Source: an uncultured bacterium (GTDB taxonomy: Bacteria > Verrucomicrobiota > Kiritimatiellia > CAIKKV01 > CAIJXV01). Taken from it: a stretch of DNA of 50,162 bases. The notes below the pieces were generated by a model, which was not told the origin of the DNA, did not search any database, and saw only the letters and a program-made list of their open reading frames with translations. Every line of letters begins with the position of its first letter. The first letter of the stretch is position 1. The translations under genes were made by a program, and so were the position numbers. The DNA lies in assembly GCA_903824675.1 (NCBI GenBank), contig CAIJXV010000073.1, positions 1 to 50,162 on the forward strand, given 5' to 3'. Below are positions 1-8,814 of this stretch, in pieces.

Positions 1-1
1 A

Positions 2-97
2 GCCGTCGAGGAGGCAATTCATCTGTACAATACTCGACGGCCTCATCGCTCCCTGCAGTTTCGCACGCCGGACCAGGTGCATCAAGCCGCCGCGTGA
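2..97 (+). CDS. IS3-family transposase OrfB, C-terminal end (partial)
   Basis: An open frame enters from the window edge and stops with TGA at 95-97. Its last 31 residues include YNTRRPHRSLQFRTPDQV. This is the classic end of the IS3/IS150 integrase domain (rve superfamily, after the last catalytic Glu), where an N-R-P-H-x-S-L motif is followed by TP. The enzyme is a DDE transposase that normally needs OrfA joined by -1 frameshifting. Only the tail is present, so catalysis cannot be judged. The start of a matching OrfA lies at the other edge of the window in the same orientation. Confidence 0.85.
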   Translation, partial: AVEEAIHLYNTRRPHRSLQFRTPDQVHQAAA

Positions 98-99
98 AT

Positions 100-131
100 T
101 TTTCGCCCCTCCTCCGGAGGAGGGGCGAAAA
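100..131. repeat. perfect 32-bp palindrome after the transposase stop
   Basis: Positions 100-115 (TTTTCGCCCCTCCTCC) are the exact reverse complement of 116-131, with no loop. It begins three bases after the OrfB stop. Transcribed in either direction it gives a GC-rich stem preceded by T and followed by A residues, so it could act as a bidirectional terminator that insulates the element, or form a cruciform. The palindrome is seen directly; the function is inferred. Confidence 0.7.
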
Positions 132-286
132 GGTGCTGCGGCCCCCTTCAGAGAAGGATCTAAAGGAACGGAAATAGTAGCGTCAAAGTGACAACTTTAA
201 ACCAGGACTTGACCGCTGTCGGGGAATTTTCAAAAGTGGAAAGTCCGTGGAGCGAGCAAAAGTGGAAAACGGTCTATAAGGGCCGC

Positions 287-646
287 ATGAAAACACAAAT
301 CGGTTCCCGGTTGGGCTTGGCGCATGTGCAGGACGTGCTCAAGCAGGTGTGTGAGCGAAAATTATCCATCGAGCAGGCGTGTGAATCGCTGAGCGTCGGC
401 AAGAGTCGGCTCTACACGTTGCGGTATGACCATCTGAAGGCCCGAACGGCAAGGACGGCGAATGTTTGGCGTCCGAATGTGTCCGGTGGAAATCATGCGG
501 CACCGTGGGATGAGCGGGTTGTGACCGTCCTGGGATCAGCGATTCTTAAAGGCTACAGCTATGCGTTTGCGGCGAGTGAGGTGGATCGTCTCTACGGGGT
601 CTCACTGGCCCGATCTCAAGTTCGACAATGGGCGATACGGGAAGGG
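287..646 (+). pseudogene. N-terminal remnant of a helix-turn-helix transposase/integrase
   Basis: The frame open from the GTG at 188 contains an ATG at 287. From there a basic helix-turn-helix region (QVCERKLSIEQACESLSVGK, then SRLYTLRYDHL) is followed by a second segment (KGYSYAFAASEVDRLYGVSL, then RSQVRQWAIREG) typical of the DNA-binding N-terminus of rve-type transposases. No DDE catalytic domain follows. The frame runs to a stop at 776-778 through sequence that reads as another protein in a different frame. The AT-rich stretch with two AAAAGTGGAAA copies at about 226-270 could be this second element's terminal region. This is best read as a truncated IS fragment next to, or interrupted by, the IS3 element. 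The exact family is not certain. Confidence 0.5.
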
Positions 647-848
647 GTTGGCGAAGGCGGGGCTTTCCTATGCGATGAAGAGACTGGCCCAATGGCACGA
701 TTGTGCCTACCTGGCGACCAGTATCGGACGGGTGGGGGCGATCCAACTCTATCTCCGCTTGGGATTTCAACCCGATAGGGAACATCCCCGGGCGCTCGAA
801 GCCTGGGCGCATTTTTACGCGGTTGCCGCCGACAATAAATGTAAATAA
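612..848 (+). pseudogene. C-terminal fragment of a GNAT-type N-acetyltransferase
   Basis: In the frame ending at TAA 846-848, the residues GRYGKGLAKAGLSYA followed by LATSIGRVGAIQLYLRLGFQP match the acetyl-CoA binding loop and the last strands of GNAT enzymes (RxxGxG/A, then xAxxLYxxxGF). The N-terminal half is missing, and the preceding sequence in this frame is out of phase with the transposase remnant. The junction lies somewhere between about 610 and 650. The fragment would be the stump left by the transposon, with no start codon of its own in a sensible place. Confidence 0.5.
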
Positions 849-953
849 ACGGCTTGCAGGGGGATGGTTCAGGCTGTATTTTCAACAGAACTTTGTATTC
901 GCAAAAGTAGGGTTGGCGCCATGTAAGAGGGCGGATTTATTCTGGAGGATGCC

Positions 954-2003
954 ATGAAGAAGAATGACACGATAGGGATTGGGATTATTGGTTCCGGCGG
1001 TATTGGCCGGCATTACATCAATATTTTTAAAAAAGTCAAAGGGGCCCGCGTGGTGGCGGCTGCCGATGTTCATCCCCAGGCGTTGGCGGAAGCTCAAAAG
1101 CTGGAGCCATCGATCACTTGCTATCCCCATTATCGAGATTTGCTTAAACGCAAGGATATTGATGCGGTTGCCGTTTGCACCCCCAATAAACTGCATTACC
1201 AGCCTACCTTGGATGCCCTGGCCAGCGGCCGTCCGGTGATTGTTGAGAAGCCGATGGCCATGAATGCCCGGGATGCCGCGGCCATGTGTGCGGCGGCCCG
1301 TAAAGCCAAACGCTTGTTGATGATCGGATTCCAGTGGCGATTCACGCCTGCCGCCCAATTCATGCGGAAGGCCATTGTGCGGGGCGATTTGGGCAAGATC
1401 CTTTATGTTCGCTGTCAGGCCTTGCGGCGGCGCGGAATTCCGTCGTGGGGAGTTTTTGGTCGCAAGGATATCCAAGGCGGCGGCCCCATGATCGACATCG
1501 GTGTGCACATTCTGGAGATGGCCCATTATGTGATTGGCCGCCCGACCCCCATTGCGGCGGATGGGTCGTGTTATACCTATCTCGGAAATAAAAAACCAGC
1601 AGCCAAATGTTCCTGGGGCGTGTGGGACCACAAGACCTATACCGTCGAGGATTTGGCCGTGGGTTTCTTGCGGTTCGATACCGGCACCAGCCTGACCATC
1701 GAGTCCAGCTTTGCAGCGCATATTGAAAAGGATGTCTGGAATGTCCAGATTATGGGGGAAAAAGGCGGCGCACTGTTGGATCCCCCCACGATCTTCAAGG
1801 ACGATATGGGGTATATGTTCAATAATACGCCCGCCTTTTTGGGCGACGGGGACTCCTTCCAGTATAAACTTCAACATTTCGTCGATTGCATTTCGGACGG
1901 GGTGGCTTGCGATGCGCCCGGCGAGGATGGATTGGTCGTGCAGAAAATGCTGGATTCGATTTACGCCAGCTCAACCGCCGGCAAATCCGTCTCAATCCGC
2001 TGA
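954..2003 (+). CDS. Gfo/Idh/MocA family oxidoreductase (paralogue 1)
   Basis: A 349-residue NAD(P)-dependent sugar or cyclitol dehydrogenase of normal length. The N-terminal Rossmann domain starts with IGSGGIGRHY (residues 12-21). The EKP motif with the catalytic Lys follows near residue 99. The second half carries the dehydrogenase motif GGGPMIDIGVHILEMAHY, which has the conserved Asp and His. The ATG at 954 is preceded by GGAGG at 944-948. Substrate specificity cannot be read from the sequence. It is separated from the three paralogues at 35.6-41.9 kb, and followed 17 bp later by a yajD-like gene. There is no signal peptide, so it is presumably cytoplasmic. Confidence 0.9.
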   Translation: MKKNDTIGIGIIGSGGIGRHYINIFKKVKGARVVAAADVHPQALAEAQKLEPSITCYPHYRDLLKRKDIDAVAVCTPNKLHYQPTLDALASGRPVIVEKPMAMNARDAAAMCAAARKAKRLLMIGFQWRFTPAAQFMRKAIVRGDLGKILYVRCQALRRRGIPSWGVFGRKDIQGGGPMIDIGVHILEMAHYVIGRPTPIAADGSCYTYLGNKKPAAKCSWGVWDHKTYTVEDLAVGFLRFDTGTSLTIESSFAAHIEKDVWNVQIMGEKGGALLDPPTIFKDDMGYMFNNTPAFLGDGDSFQYKLQHFVDCISDGVACDAPGEDGLVVQKMLDSIYASSTAGKSVSIR

Positions 2004-2019
2004 CCGTTGGATAAATGGC

Positions 2020-2400
2020 ATGAATTCTCCACTGACAGCCGCGCAGCAGGCACAGATCCGTGCGGATCTAAAAAAAGACATCGATTTGCGCGAACGGAAT
2101 TATCGCGATCGAGCGCTCAAGTTGTTCCCGCATGTCTGCGCGCGCTGTGGCCGTCAATTCGAAGGCAAACGGTTGCGCGAATTGACGGTGCATCACAAGG
2201 ACCAAAACTTCAAAAACAATCCACCGGATGGAAGCAATTGGGAACTCCTGTGTCTCTATTGCCATGATGATGAACATGCCGCCGCCCATGATCGGGGCGG
2301 TGCCGGAGGCAGTGCGACCATCGATCCCCGTGAACGATCCACCATCGTCAATCCTTTTGCGAATTTGGATGCGCTGGTGAAACCCGGGCCGGCTAAATAG
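2020..2400 (+). CDS. yajD: YajD-like HNH nuclease-fold protein
   Basis: A 126-residue protein that closely follows the YajD pattern: CARCGRQF zinc knuckle, RELTVHHKDQN (HNH first His), then GSNWELLCLYCHDDEHA with the second zinc pair and last His, and the family's NPFANLDAL tail. HNH proteins of this type coordinate zinc with two CxxC pairs and a metal ion with the His-Asn-His set. The biological role of YajD is unknown even in Escherichia coli. The chosen ATG at 2020 gives the family's usual length. The frame is open much further upstream inside the oxidoreductase gene, which is a shadow. No strong ribosome-binding site is visible, so translation may be coupled to the upstream gene. Confidence 0.85.
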   Translation: MNSPLTAAQQAQIRADLKKDIDLRERNYRDRALKLFPHVCARCGRQFEGKRLRELTVHHKDQNFKNNPPDGSNWELLCLYCHDDEHAAAHDRGGAGGSATIDPRERSTIVNPFANLDALVKPGPAK

Positions 2401-2582
2401 GATTGGAATTACCATTTCCTTATTTCGGCCCTCTTGATCAATCCCTAATATCCCGGACATTTCGTTCAACACTACCTGGCGTATCGGGCTGATTTGAAAG
2501 CCCAAGGCGTTCGCTTATCGTTGGGGTCAGATTCCAACGAGCGCCCGGAGAGTGATGCTCTCCAAAAGAAGTTTGTACCGGC

Positions 2583-5129
2583 TTACTCCAGTCGGGTCAG
2601 GGTCAGTTCTTTTATCGCGAGCGGCGCGGTGCGCGCATAATTCAGTCGGAATTCAATCAGGCGGTTATCCTTCACATTCAGGATTGCGGAAGAGGCTTGT
2701 CCGGCGATCAGTCGGGTGGCGGGGAGTAGGTCTTGGCCTTCGACGGTCAAAGCCCAGGTTCCCAGGACATCCCCTGTCGCTGAAGCCGAATCAAAATTCA
2801 ATTCAACTTGGTAGCGGCCCGCGTCGAGGGGAAGACGGAGTCCATAGAAGACGATACCATTGGGGTCGCGTTCAGGATCCAGCCGGACGCTGCCGGTTTG
2901 CTTGTCGGTATATCCCGCATGGAAGAAAAGGGGCGCCGCCAGGCGGATCGTCTGTCCGGTTTGCAGCGGTTCCCACCGGCTCGCGGTATAGAGGAGGGTA
3001 TCGAGATCAACCCGCCCCCGCAAGCGGGTGAGGGTTGATGTGAATTCGGGAGTAGGCGGCAGGTTGGTGAAGCTAATATTTTTCCATTCCCAAGTGGACT
3101 GGGTGCTCGTCAGGACGTATTGCCGTGTTTCACCCTGGCGTCCGTTGATTTTCCACTGAACCGCGCCGGGCCCGCGTAATCGGACCATGAACTTGCCGTC
3201 TGGAACCGGCAGATATTCGAAAGGGGGCAGGGAGTGTTCGGGGTGCTCGGCGGAGAGTGCGATATAGGCCGTTCCGTTCGCGTCGCCGGATTCCCTGCGT
3301 TGATCCGGTGCGGTGGCGGACCATTCCATTTCCCGCACATACGTCGGGAAAAAGACCGTCCAATTGGAGAAGGCCGGGGTGGACTGCAGAACTGGCGTAG
3401 GCCGGATTCGGAAGGACCAGACGGCGTGATCCTGGGCGAGGAATTCAAGGCGGGGATGATTCAGAAATTGATGAAGCGTAAAGGCGACAGGGAAATAACT
3501 GACTTTTTCGGGGAATGCATCCTCATGGAGGATGACGTAGTCGACTCCGCGTCGCAAAAGGTCGTCGAGTTGGACGTCATCGAGATGCCCGCTGTTGGCC
3601 GAATTGAAGCGGTCGAAGACATCGCGGATATAGTCGTGAGAAACGATGGGCGTATATCCGTTAAGCATACGGATTCGGTAGAGCGATGCGTCGTGTTCGT
3701 AGAGGGAGGACCAGGATGAATCGCCCGGCCATAGGGGAATGACCAGAGCGTGGGGCGCTTTCCCTTCTTGAGCGGCTGAGCGCGCCACCGCTTGATAGGC
3801 GGATTGTTGGGTGTCGATCCGGCACAGCGTGGGCTGGATTTTCATCTTGGACTCGGCTGCCAGGGCAACCAGGAGCAGGATTCCGATTCCCACCAGCGTT
3901 CGAGACCGACGCGTTGCGGCAAAAAACAGGGCGATGATAAGGGCGCAGAAGGTGGGCAGCAGGCAGAATATTTTTGCGGGTTGTCGAACCATGGAATAGG
4001 GCGGAATCCATTTTTTAGCCAGGCGGAAAGGGGCTGCGTCATGGGGTCCATTGACGCCCAAGGCGAGGAGAACGAGAACGATTACGAGGGCCAGGAGACC
4101 GAGCGAGGCCAGATGCGTTTCGCGATGATCCCGATCCCGAACCAGGAGCCACAGTGCGGTCCCGCTCATCAGAATGAACAAAAACAGGAACCCATATCCC
4201 AGAAAAATTTGCGCATCGATGCCCTGGGCGGACCAGGACCAAAGACCGGAGAGGTGGGGCGAATACAGTGCGATTTCGCGCCAGGATCGTCCGCCGCCGA
4301 TGGTGGAGTTCGCCAAATGAGTGTTTTTTTGAATATGGCCGAGAAGGACCAGCAGTCCCGCCGTCAGGGCCGGGATAGCCAGCCGGGCGAGGGACCCCGG
4401 CCAGGATTTCACGGCCGACCGGATTTGATGGCGGTCCGAAAGCGCGAGGAAAAGGACCCAAACGGGAAGGGCGATGACGCTGAAGAAGAAGACATGGGTA
4501 TCGCTCCAGCGCATAAAAACGATCGTCAGGGCGGCGATGAGGGCTCCGATCCAGCGGCGTCCGAAAAGGGCTGCGTGAACACTCCAAAAGAGGATGGGAA
4601 CCCACATCATGGTAAATCCCATGGGACTCCCGCCGAGCAAGTTGGCCCAGCGGAAGGGGATGAGGAGGACCGGCGTAGCGGCCAGAAAAGCGAGCGGATC
4701 GTTTGGGCAAAAAAGACGGAGCAACATCCATGTGGCGAAAAAGGTGATCCACAAGGCGATGAGACCGGTGAGATTCCAGGCAAAGGCCCGTCCTCCGAGG
4801 CGATAGCCGAGAGTAAAGATGGCGGTGAACGGTTGATCGATGAGATTCCCCCAGGCGTCTTGCTTGAGCGGAACATTCGCTCCGGTGTTGAATTCATAGG
4901 GATTGGTTGCCCATGGGGTGTGCCCGGTGGTCATGTCCGCAACCAGCCAGTAATTGTAAAGGAGTTGGAGATGATCGCCCTGGATCATGCTTCGGATCGG
5001 CTGATGTTCGACTTTTTCGGCAGAGGAGGGGATGGCCTGGGAGAAGAAGCGGGGCAGCGGCCAGGAGAAGACGGACCAGATGAGCAGGGTGAACAGGAAG
5101 CTAAGGGCTAAATCGCGATAAATTTTCAT
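2583..5129 (-). CDS. large polytopic membrane protein, probable GT-C type glycosyltransferase
   Basis: A predicted 848-residue inner-membrane protein with many hydrophobic helices over the first 440 residues or so, then a long soluble C-terminal part rich in beta-type sequence. The N-terminal loop QGDHLQLLYNYWL and the overall plan resemble membrane glycosyltransferases that use polyprenyl-linked sugars, but no exact family is certain. The ATG at 5129 is chosen because it lies 4 bp after the upstream gene's stop with GGTGA before it. An earlier start at 5168 would overlap that gene. It is the second gene of a two-gene minus-strand unit with the 414-residue membrane protein, suggesting a shared role in glycan or glycoprotein assembly. 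Confidence 0.6.
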   Translation of the reverse strand: MKIYRDLALSFLFTLLIWSVFSWPLPRFFSQAIPSSAEKVEHQPIRSMIQGDHLQLLYNYWLVADMTTGHTPWATNPYEFNTGANVPLKQDAWGNLIDQPFTAIFTLGYRLGGRAFAWNLTGLIALWITFFATWMLLRLFCPNDPLAFLAATPVLLIPFRWANLLGGSPMGFTMMWVPILFWSVHAALFGRRWIGALIAALTIVFMRWSDTHVFFFSVIALPVWVLFLALSDRHQIRSAVKSWPGSLARLAIPALTAGLLVLLGHIQKNTHLANSTIGGGRSWREIALYSPHLSGLWSWSAQGIDAQIFLGYGFLFLFILMSGTALWLLVRDRDHRETHLASLGLLALVIVLVLLALGVNGPHDAAPFRLAKKWIPPYSMVRQPAKIFCLLPTFCALIIALFFAATRRSRTLVGIGILLLVALAAESKMKIQPTLCRIDTQQSAYQAVARSAAQEGKAPHALVIPLWPGDSSWSSLYEHDASLYRIRMLNGYTPIVSHDYIRDVFDRFNSANSGHLDDVQLDDLLRRGVDYVILHEDAFPEKVSYFPVAFTLHQFLNHPRLEFLAQDHAVWSFRIRPTPVLQSTPAFSNWTVFFPTYVREMEWSATAPDQRRESGDANGTAYIALSAEHPEHSLPPFEYLPVPDGKFMVRLRGPGAVQWKINGRQGETRQYVLTSTQSTWEWKNISFTNLPPTPEFTSTLTRLRGRVDLDTLLYTASRWEPLQTGQTIRLAAPLFFHAGYTDKQTGSVRLDPERDPNGIVFYGLRLPLDAGRYQVELNFDSASATGDVLGTWALTVEGQDLLPATRLIAGQASSAILNVKDNRLIEFRLNYARTAPLAIKELTLTRLE

Positions 5130-5133
5130 GAGG

Positions 5134-6378
5134 TCACCCAATGCGGATATATTGACTGAGGACATCATTCTGAAGCCATTTCAGCGCAGGCACTCCGAAG
5201 AGCGCCAGGCCATTCAGAAGGACGGCATAAAGGATGGCCGCCTTTAACCAAGTGTTAGGTTTCGCCTTTCGAGCGCCGAGCGCGATCAGGACCATGATAA
5301 TCGGAAGAAAATCGAGTGTGAAACGATGGGTGTTATATTGGAGAAAGCCGTTGTTGTAATAGAAGAGTTGGTGAATCAGGGTTGCCCCGATGGCGAGCCA
5401 GGCCCCCGTCAAAAACAGAGGTTTTTCCCGGGCCCGGAAAGCAAAGAAAACGAACGGGCTGGCAAAGGTGATGGAGGTGCCAAAGCGGTTCATGCCTTTC
5501 AACTGCATCAGGTCCGCACCCTGGTATTCGAGATTGAACCCTTGCAGGAAAAGATGCGTGAAATTGTAGGGAATATAGGCCCAGTTGAATTGGCCGAACC
5601 GTTCAACCCGGACTTTCAAAAACGAGGAGAGATTCAGGTAGTCATATCCGGTGTCGAGGACATGGTCGAATCGAACCCAGTTGAAATAAAGATACAACAC
5701 GAAGCAAACCGCAAAACCTGCGGCGAGTCCGGCGACTTGCAGTACTTTGATCCGTTTTGGGCCGGAAAAACGGGCATTACACCAGATGGCTGCGACCAGG
5801 AAAATTCCGGCATAGAGCGACAATTGGCGCGAGAGAAAGGCGCAACCGAGGAGGAGTCCGGCCAACCAGCCCCGTCCGCCCAGGGTTTCGTGAATGGCGC
5901 CGATCAAGCAGGTCGCCGCGACCACATGGGCAAAATACCAGACGCCTTCACAGAAGCCGGTGGCGAACCAATACCCGGTGCCCAGGAAAAAGGCGGCACA
6001 CAGCCACCCACAGAGAACCGGTTCACATCCCAACCGCCTGAAAATTCTCCAGAACAGCCAGAGCGATATCAGGGCCAGGGTTAGGCTAAGGAATACGATT
6101 TCGGCATCGAGCGGGCCGCCAATGGCGACAAAAGGGGTCAGGAGGGCGGCGGGGAAAGGGGGATGGATGACATAATACTGCCCCTTATAAACGGCGGCAT
6201 CATGGACATAGTGAGGAATATCCAATTGTCCACGGAGAAAAGCGCGGGCCTGAAGGATGTAGGCATTGACCTCGGCATCCGGATGCGGGGCAACAGAATA
6301 GGCGGCGAAAAGGGCCAGCAGAAAAAACATCAATGCCACCGGCTTGAACCATCGGGATAGATTCCATTGATCGAACAT
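5134..6378 (-). CDS. GT39-like (GT-C fold) membrane glycosyltransferase
   Basis: A 414-residue polytopic membrane protein. After the first transmembrane helix (about residues 12-28) comes PHPDAEVNAYILQARAFLRG and then a loop ending HPPFPAALLTP. This is the pattern of the ArnT/PMT-like superfamily, in which an acidic residue in the first periplasmic loop is catalytic and a P-x-x-P element follows. About ten further hydrophobic helices follow. The ATG at 6378 has AAAGG upstream; the open frame extends to 6513 but that extension has no family features. A sigma70-like promoter sits at 6421-6450. It is co-directional with the downstream 848-residue membrane protein (4-bp gap). Confidence 0.65.
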   Translation of the reverse strand: MFDQWNLSRWFKPVALMFFLLALFAAYSVAPHPDAEVNAYILQARAFLRGQLDIPHYVHDAAVYKGQYYVIHPPFPAALLTPFVAIGGPLDAEIVFLSLTLALISLWLFWRIFRRLGCEPVLCGWLCAAFFLGTGYWFATGFCEGVWYFAHVVAATCLIGAIHETLGGRGWLAGLLLGCAFLSRQLSLYAGIFLVAAIWCNARFSGPKRIKVLQVAGLAAGFAVCFVLYLYFNWVRFDHVLDTGYDYLNLSSFLKVRVERFGQFNWAYIPYNFTHLFLQGFNLEYQGADLMQLKGMNRFGTSITFASPFVFFAFRAREKPLFLTGAWLAIGATLIHQLFYYNNGFLQYNTHRFTLDFLPIIMVLIALGARKAKPNTWLKAAILYAVLLNGLALFGVPALKWLQNDVLSQYIRIG

Positions 6379-6420
6379 CGGGCCGCAACCTTTCTGACGG
6401 AATTGAATTGAAGAGCCTAA

Positions 6421-6450
6421 AATATAACAGCCGACCCGGATTGAAAACAA
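6421..6450 (-). promoter_or_regulatory. candidate sigma70-type promoter for the membrane-protein pair
   Basis: Read on the minus strand, TTGTTT (6450-6445) and TATATT (6426-6421) are separated by 18 bp, and the ATG of the 414-residue protein follows 43 bases after the -10 box. The surroundings are markedly A/T-rich compared with the rest of the window. The boxes are visible; their use is inferred. Confidence 0.35.
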
Positions 6451-6680
6451 GACAACGTTTTTTAAAATACTTTTTTTATACCCGTCAACCGGCAGGCAAT
6501 CGGTCGATTTCACTTTTTTCGCAAGGTTGAAGATAATAAGGTGAAAACTGTCTGCTTAGCCGTATTCTGGGACGAAGCGTGCCGCATCTAACCCTCTGGC
6601 GTAAAACGCGGTTTCATCCCATTCAGCGTAGCGTCCGGTGCGGGCCCTTGTTTTGACGGGAAAAGAAGTAATTTTAATGC

Positions 6681-6709
6681 TTGACGGCAGGGGGTTCATG
6701 CCGCAGATT
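6681..6709 (+). promoter_or_regulatory. mreB: weak candidate promoter for the mreB block
   Basis: TTGACG at 6681-6686 and CAGATT at 6704-6709 are 17 bp apart, ending about 70 bp before the mreB ATG. The -35 box is good and the -10 box poor. A second TTGACG lies at about 6654, with TAATGC 16 bp further on. Either could drive the operon; this is a guess from spacing. Confidence 0.25.
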
Positions 6710-6778
6710 AACCCGTCAAAGTGAGACCCGGATTCGGGCTCGAACCGGCGGGGCTAACCGGTGTTTTGAGGAAACCAT

Positions 6779-7819
6779 ATGCTGAACTCATTGCTGGGAA
6801 TTTTTGCCGACGATATCGGGATCGATTTGGGGACGGCGAACACACTGGTCTATGTCCGTGATCAGGGTATCGTATTGCGCGAACCTTCCGTGGTAGCGGT
6901 CCAGGCGGGAACGCACCGGGTTTTAGCGGTGGGGGAAGAGGCCAAGAAAATGTTGGGCCGCACCCCGGGTAGTATTGTGGCCATCCGCCCAATGAAGGCC
7001 GGGGTTATTGCCGATTTTGAGATCACCGAGGCGATGTTACGGTATTTCATCCGGCGGGTTCAGAATACCCGGCGCATGATCCGGTTCCGTCCACGGGTGG
7101 TGATTGCGGTTCCCAGCGGGATCACCGAGGTGGAAAAGCGGGCGGTCAAGGATTCCGCCTTGCATGCCGGAGCGCGGGAAGTCTTTTTGATTGAAGAGCC
7201 GATGGCGGCCGCGATCGGGGTGGGTTTGCCGGTGCAGGAACCTGCCGGGAACATGATCGTGGACATCGGCGGCGGAACGACCGAGGTGGCAGTGATTTCC
7301 CTGGCGGGAATCGTGTTCTGCCGGAGTGTCCGCGTCGGCGGCGATGAAATGGACGAGTGCATCGTCCAGTACATGAAGCGGGTTTACAATTTGATGGTTG
7401 GCGAACGGACGGCAGAAGAGGTTAAAATCGACATTGGGTCCGCTTATCCAATGGCGGAAGAGACCACCATGCAGGTCAAGGGACGAGACTTGGTGGCGGG
7501 ACTTCCTAAAACCTTGACGATCACGTCCGAAGAGATTCGCGAGGCGTTGAAGGAGCCGGTTTCGGCAATTATCGACGCTATTCGGCTCACCTTGGAACGC
7601 TGTCCCCCGGAACTCTCCGCCGATCTGGTGGATCGGGGCATGGTGATGTCGGGTGGGAGTTCGATGTTGCGTGGGCTCGACAAGTTGATTGCCGAGCATA
7701 CAGGCCTGCCGGTGCATCGGGCGGATGATCCGCTCAGCGCTGTGGCCGAGGGAACCGGTGTCGTTTTGAACGAGCTGAATTTCCTGCGCAAAGTCGCCTC
7801 CAGTTCCGACCGAATCTGA
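6779..7819 (+). CDS. mreB: rod-shape-determining actin homologue MreB
   Basis: A 346-residue bacterial actin that polymerises on ATP beneath the inner membrane and positions the elongation machinery. All actin-fold signatures are visible: [15 protein letters not shown] (phosphate 1) near residue 12, [14 protein letters not shown], then [18 protein letters not shown] (phosphate 2) and the adenosine motif [12 protein letters not shown]. The N-terminal MLNSLLGIF forms a short amphipathic or hydrophobic start suited to membrane attachment. The ATG at 6779 has GAGG ten bases before. It is the first gene of an approximately 14-kb co-directional block, followed by mreC after 104 bp. Confidence 0.97.
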   Translation: MLNSLLGIFADDIGIDLGTANTLVYVRDQGIVLREPSVVAVQAGTHRVLAVGEEAKKMLGRTPGSIVAIRPMKAGVIADFEITEAMLRYFIRRVQNTRRMIRFRPRVVIAVPSGITEVEKRAVKDSALHAGAREVFLIEEPMAAAIGVGLPVQEPAGNMIVDIGGGTTEVAVISLAGIVFCRSVRVGGDEMDECIVQYMKRVYNLMVGERTAEEVKIDIGSAYPMAEETTMQVKGRDLVAGLPKTLTITSEEIREALKEPVSAIIDAIRLTLERCPPELSADLVDRGMVMSGGSSMLRGLDKLIAEHTGLPVHRADDPLSAVAEGTGVVLNELNFLRKVASSSDRI

Positions 7820-7923
7820 TCGCCTTTCAAATTTATATCCCCGCCGGCCTTCGGGCCGAGTCTGAAAGTTGCGAATGGCGCGGCGGTTTAATAACCGGTT
7901 CCGCCCCAGTGAGGTTGTGATTT

Positions 7924-8814
7924 GTGCGGGGCAAAGGATATCTGACGGTTGTCATTTTAATTGTGGTTTTCCTGGTGGTGTTGAATCTCCCCCTGGCGGT
8001 TACCGGTCCTTTGCGGATGGCGGCCCGCGAACTCCTGACGCCTTCTCAAACCGTTCTGGTCCGGTTTCATCAATCCTTTCATTTTTGGTGGGAAGGTTGG
8101 GTTGGCGCCGGGCAATTGGCGAGGGAGAACGACCGCTTAAAGGGAGAAATGGCCTTATTGCGGGGTGAACTGGAAAAAGCCGATCGAGCCAATCGCGAAA
8201 ATGCCGAATTACGCGATTTATTGGGATTGAAGCAACAGGCCCGGGTGCCCCTGGTGGCGGCGGAAGTGATTGCTCGCGAAGACGGGGGCGGTTGGTGGCA
8301 GACGGTCCGTATTAATCGTGGGGATAACCATCGGATTCGTCCGGGATTACCGGTGATCGCATTGGAGGGATTAGTGGGGCGGACGACCAATGTAACGCCC
8401 AATACCAGTGATGTTCTGTTGATTTCAGATCCCAACTGCAAAGTGGGGGTACGCCTATCCGCAACCGGGGAGTTTGGAATTCTAAAAGGCTCTGGTCTGG
8501 CCGCTTCAGGCATGCCTCAGTTTGATGTGGTTTTACCTGCCGCTCCGCCGGAGATCGATTACCTGGCCAAGGAAGGGCCGGTCCTTGAAGGGGAAAAAGT
8601 TGTGACTTCTGGATTGGGTGGTGTTTTCCCTCCTGATATCCCGGTCGGTGTTCTGCTCAGCTCGAAAATGGATATTACGGGGCTTTTTCAACGGGCGCGG
8701 ATCCGTCCGTCCGTGGATCTGGCGCGATTAAGCAAAGTGTTTGTGATGATTTTGCCGGAAGAGACGGATCCGGGCCTGAGGAAATCAACCCTGATGGAGG
8801 GTGATGCGCCATGA
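7924..8814 (+). CDS. mreC: rod-shape-determining protein MreC
   Basis: A 296-residue periplasmic scaffold of the elongasome. One transmembrane helix lies at residues 5-27. A coiled-coil stretch of charged heptads covers about residues 60-100 (ENDRLKGEMALLRGELEKAD and following). The double beta-barrel MreC domain contains VIAREDGGGWWQTVRINRG and the segment VLLISDPNCKVGVRL. The start is GTG at 7924, with GTGAGG about ten bases upstream. Its last four bases overlap the mreD start (ATGA), indicating translational coupling. Confidence 0.93.
   Translation: MRGKGYLTVVILIVVFLVVLNLPLAVTGPLRMAARELLTPSQTVLVRFHQSFHFWWEGWVGAGQLARENDRLKGEMALLRGELEKADRANRENAELRDLLGLKQQARVPLVAAEVIAREDGGGWWQTVRINRGDNHRIRPGLPVIALEGLVGRTTNVTPNTSDVLLISDPNCKVGVRLSATGEFGILKGSGLAASGMPQFDVVLPAAPPEIDYLAKEGPVLEGEKVVTSGLGGVFPPDIPVGVLLSSKMDITGLFQRARIRPSVDLARLSKVFVMILPEETDPGLRKSTLMEGDAP

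Larger units (their letters stand above)
1..193 (+). mobile_element. 3' part of an IS3-family insertion sequence
   Basis: The first 193 bases hold the end of an IS3-type OrfB (see next entry), a perfect palindrome and a possible right terminal repeat. IS3 elements end in CA. The string CGTCAAAGTGACA at 181-193 resembles the reverse complement of the left end of the IS at the other window edge (CCGTCAAAACGGGGCA, near 50029), sharing the CGTCAAA core. The right boundary at 193 is therefore tentative. The element is cut by the window start. Confidence 0.5.
6379..6778. other. divergent intergenic region upstream of mreB
   Basis: This 400-bp gene-free stretch separates the minus-strand glycosyltransferase pair from the mreB block. 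It holds an A/T-rich tract near 6455-6480 and candidate promoters in both directions (separate entries). Close to mreB it is GC-rich, with short inverted CCGG-containing stretches at 6726-6762. No RNA gene or coding fragment was recognised. Confidence 0.5.

Noticed and set aside
882-1877. 331-residue minus-strand open frame
   Set aside because: Antisense to a Gfo/Idh gene with a ribosome-binding site and complete motifs; the antisense product has no recognisable feature.
2007-2267. 86-residue plus-strand frame overlapping yajD
   Set aside because: The YajD frame carries the conserved CxxC, HNH and NPFANL motifs; this frame has none.
3792-5111. 439-residue plus-strand open frame
   Set aside because: It is antisense to the membrane protein gene at 2583-5129; composition is charged and repetitive (Gly, Glu, Gln, Arg) without any domain.
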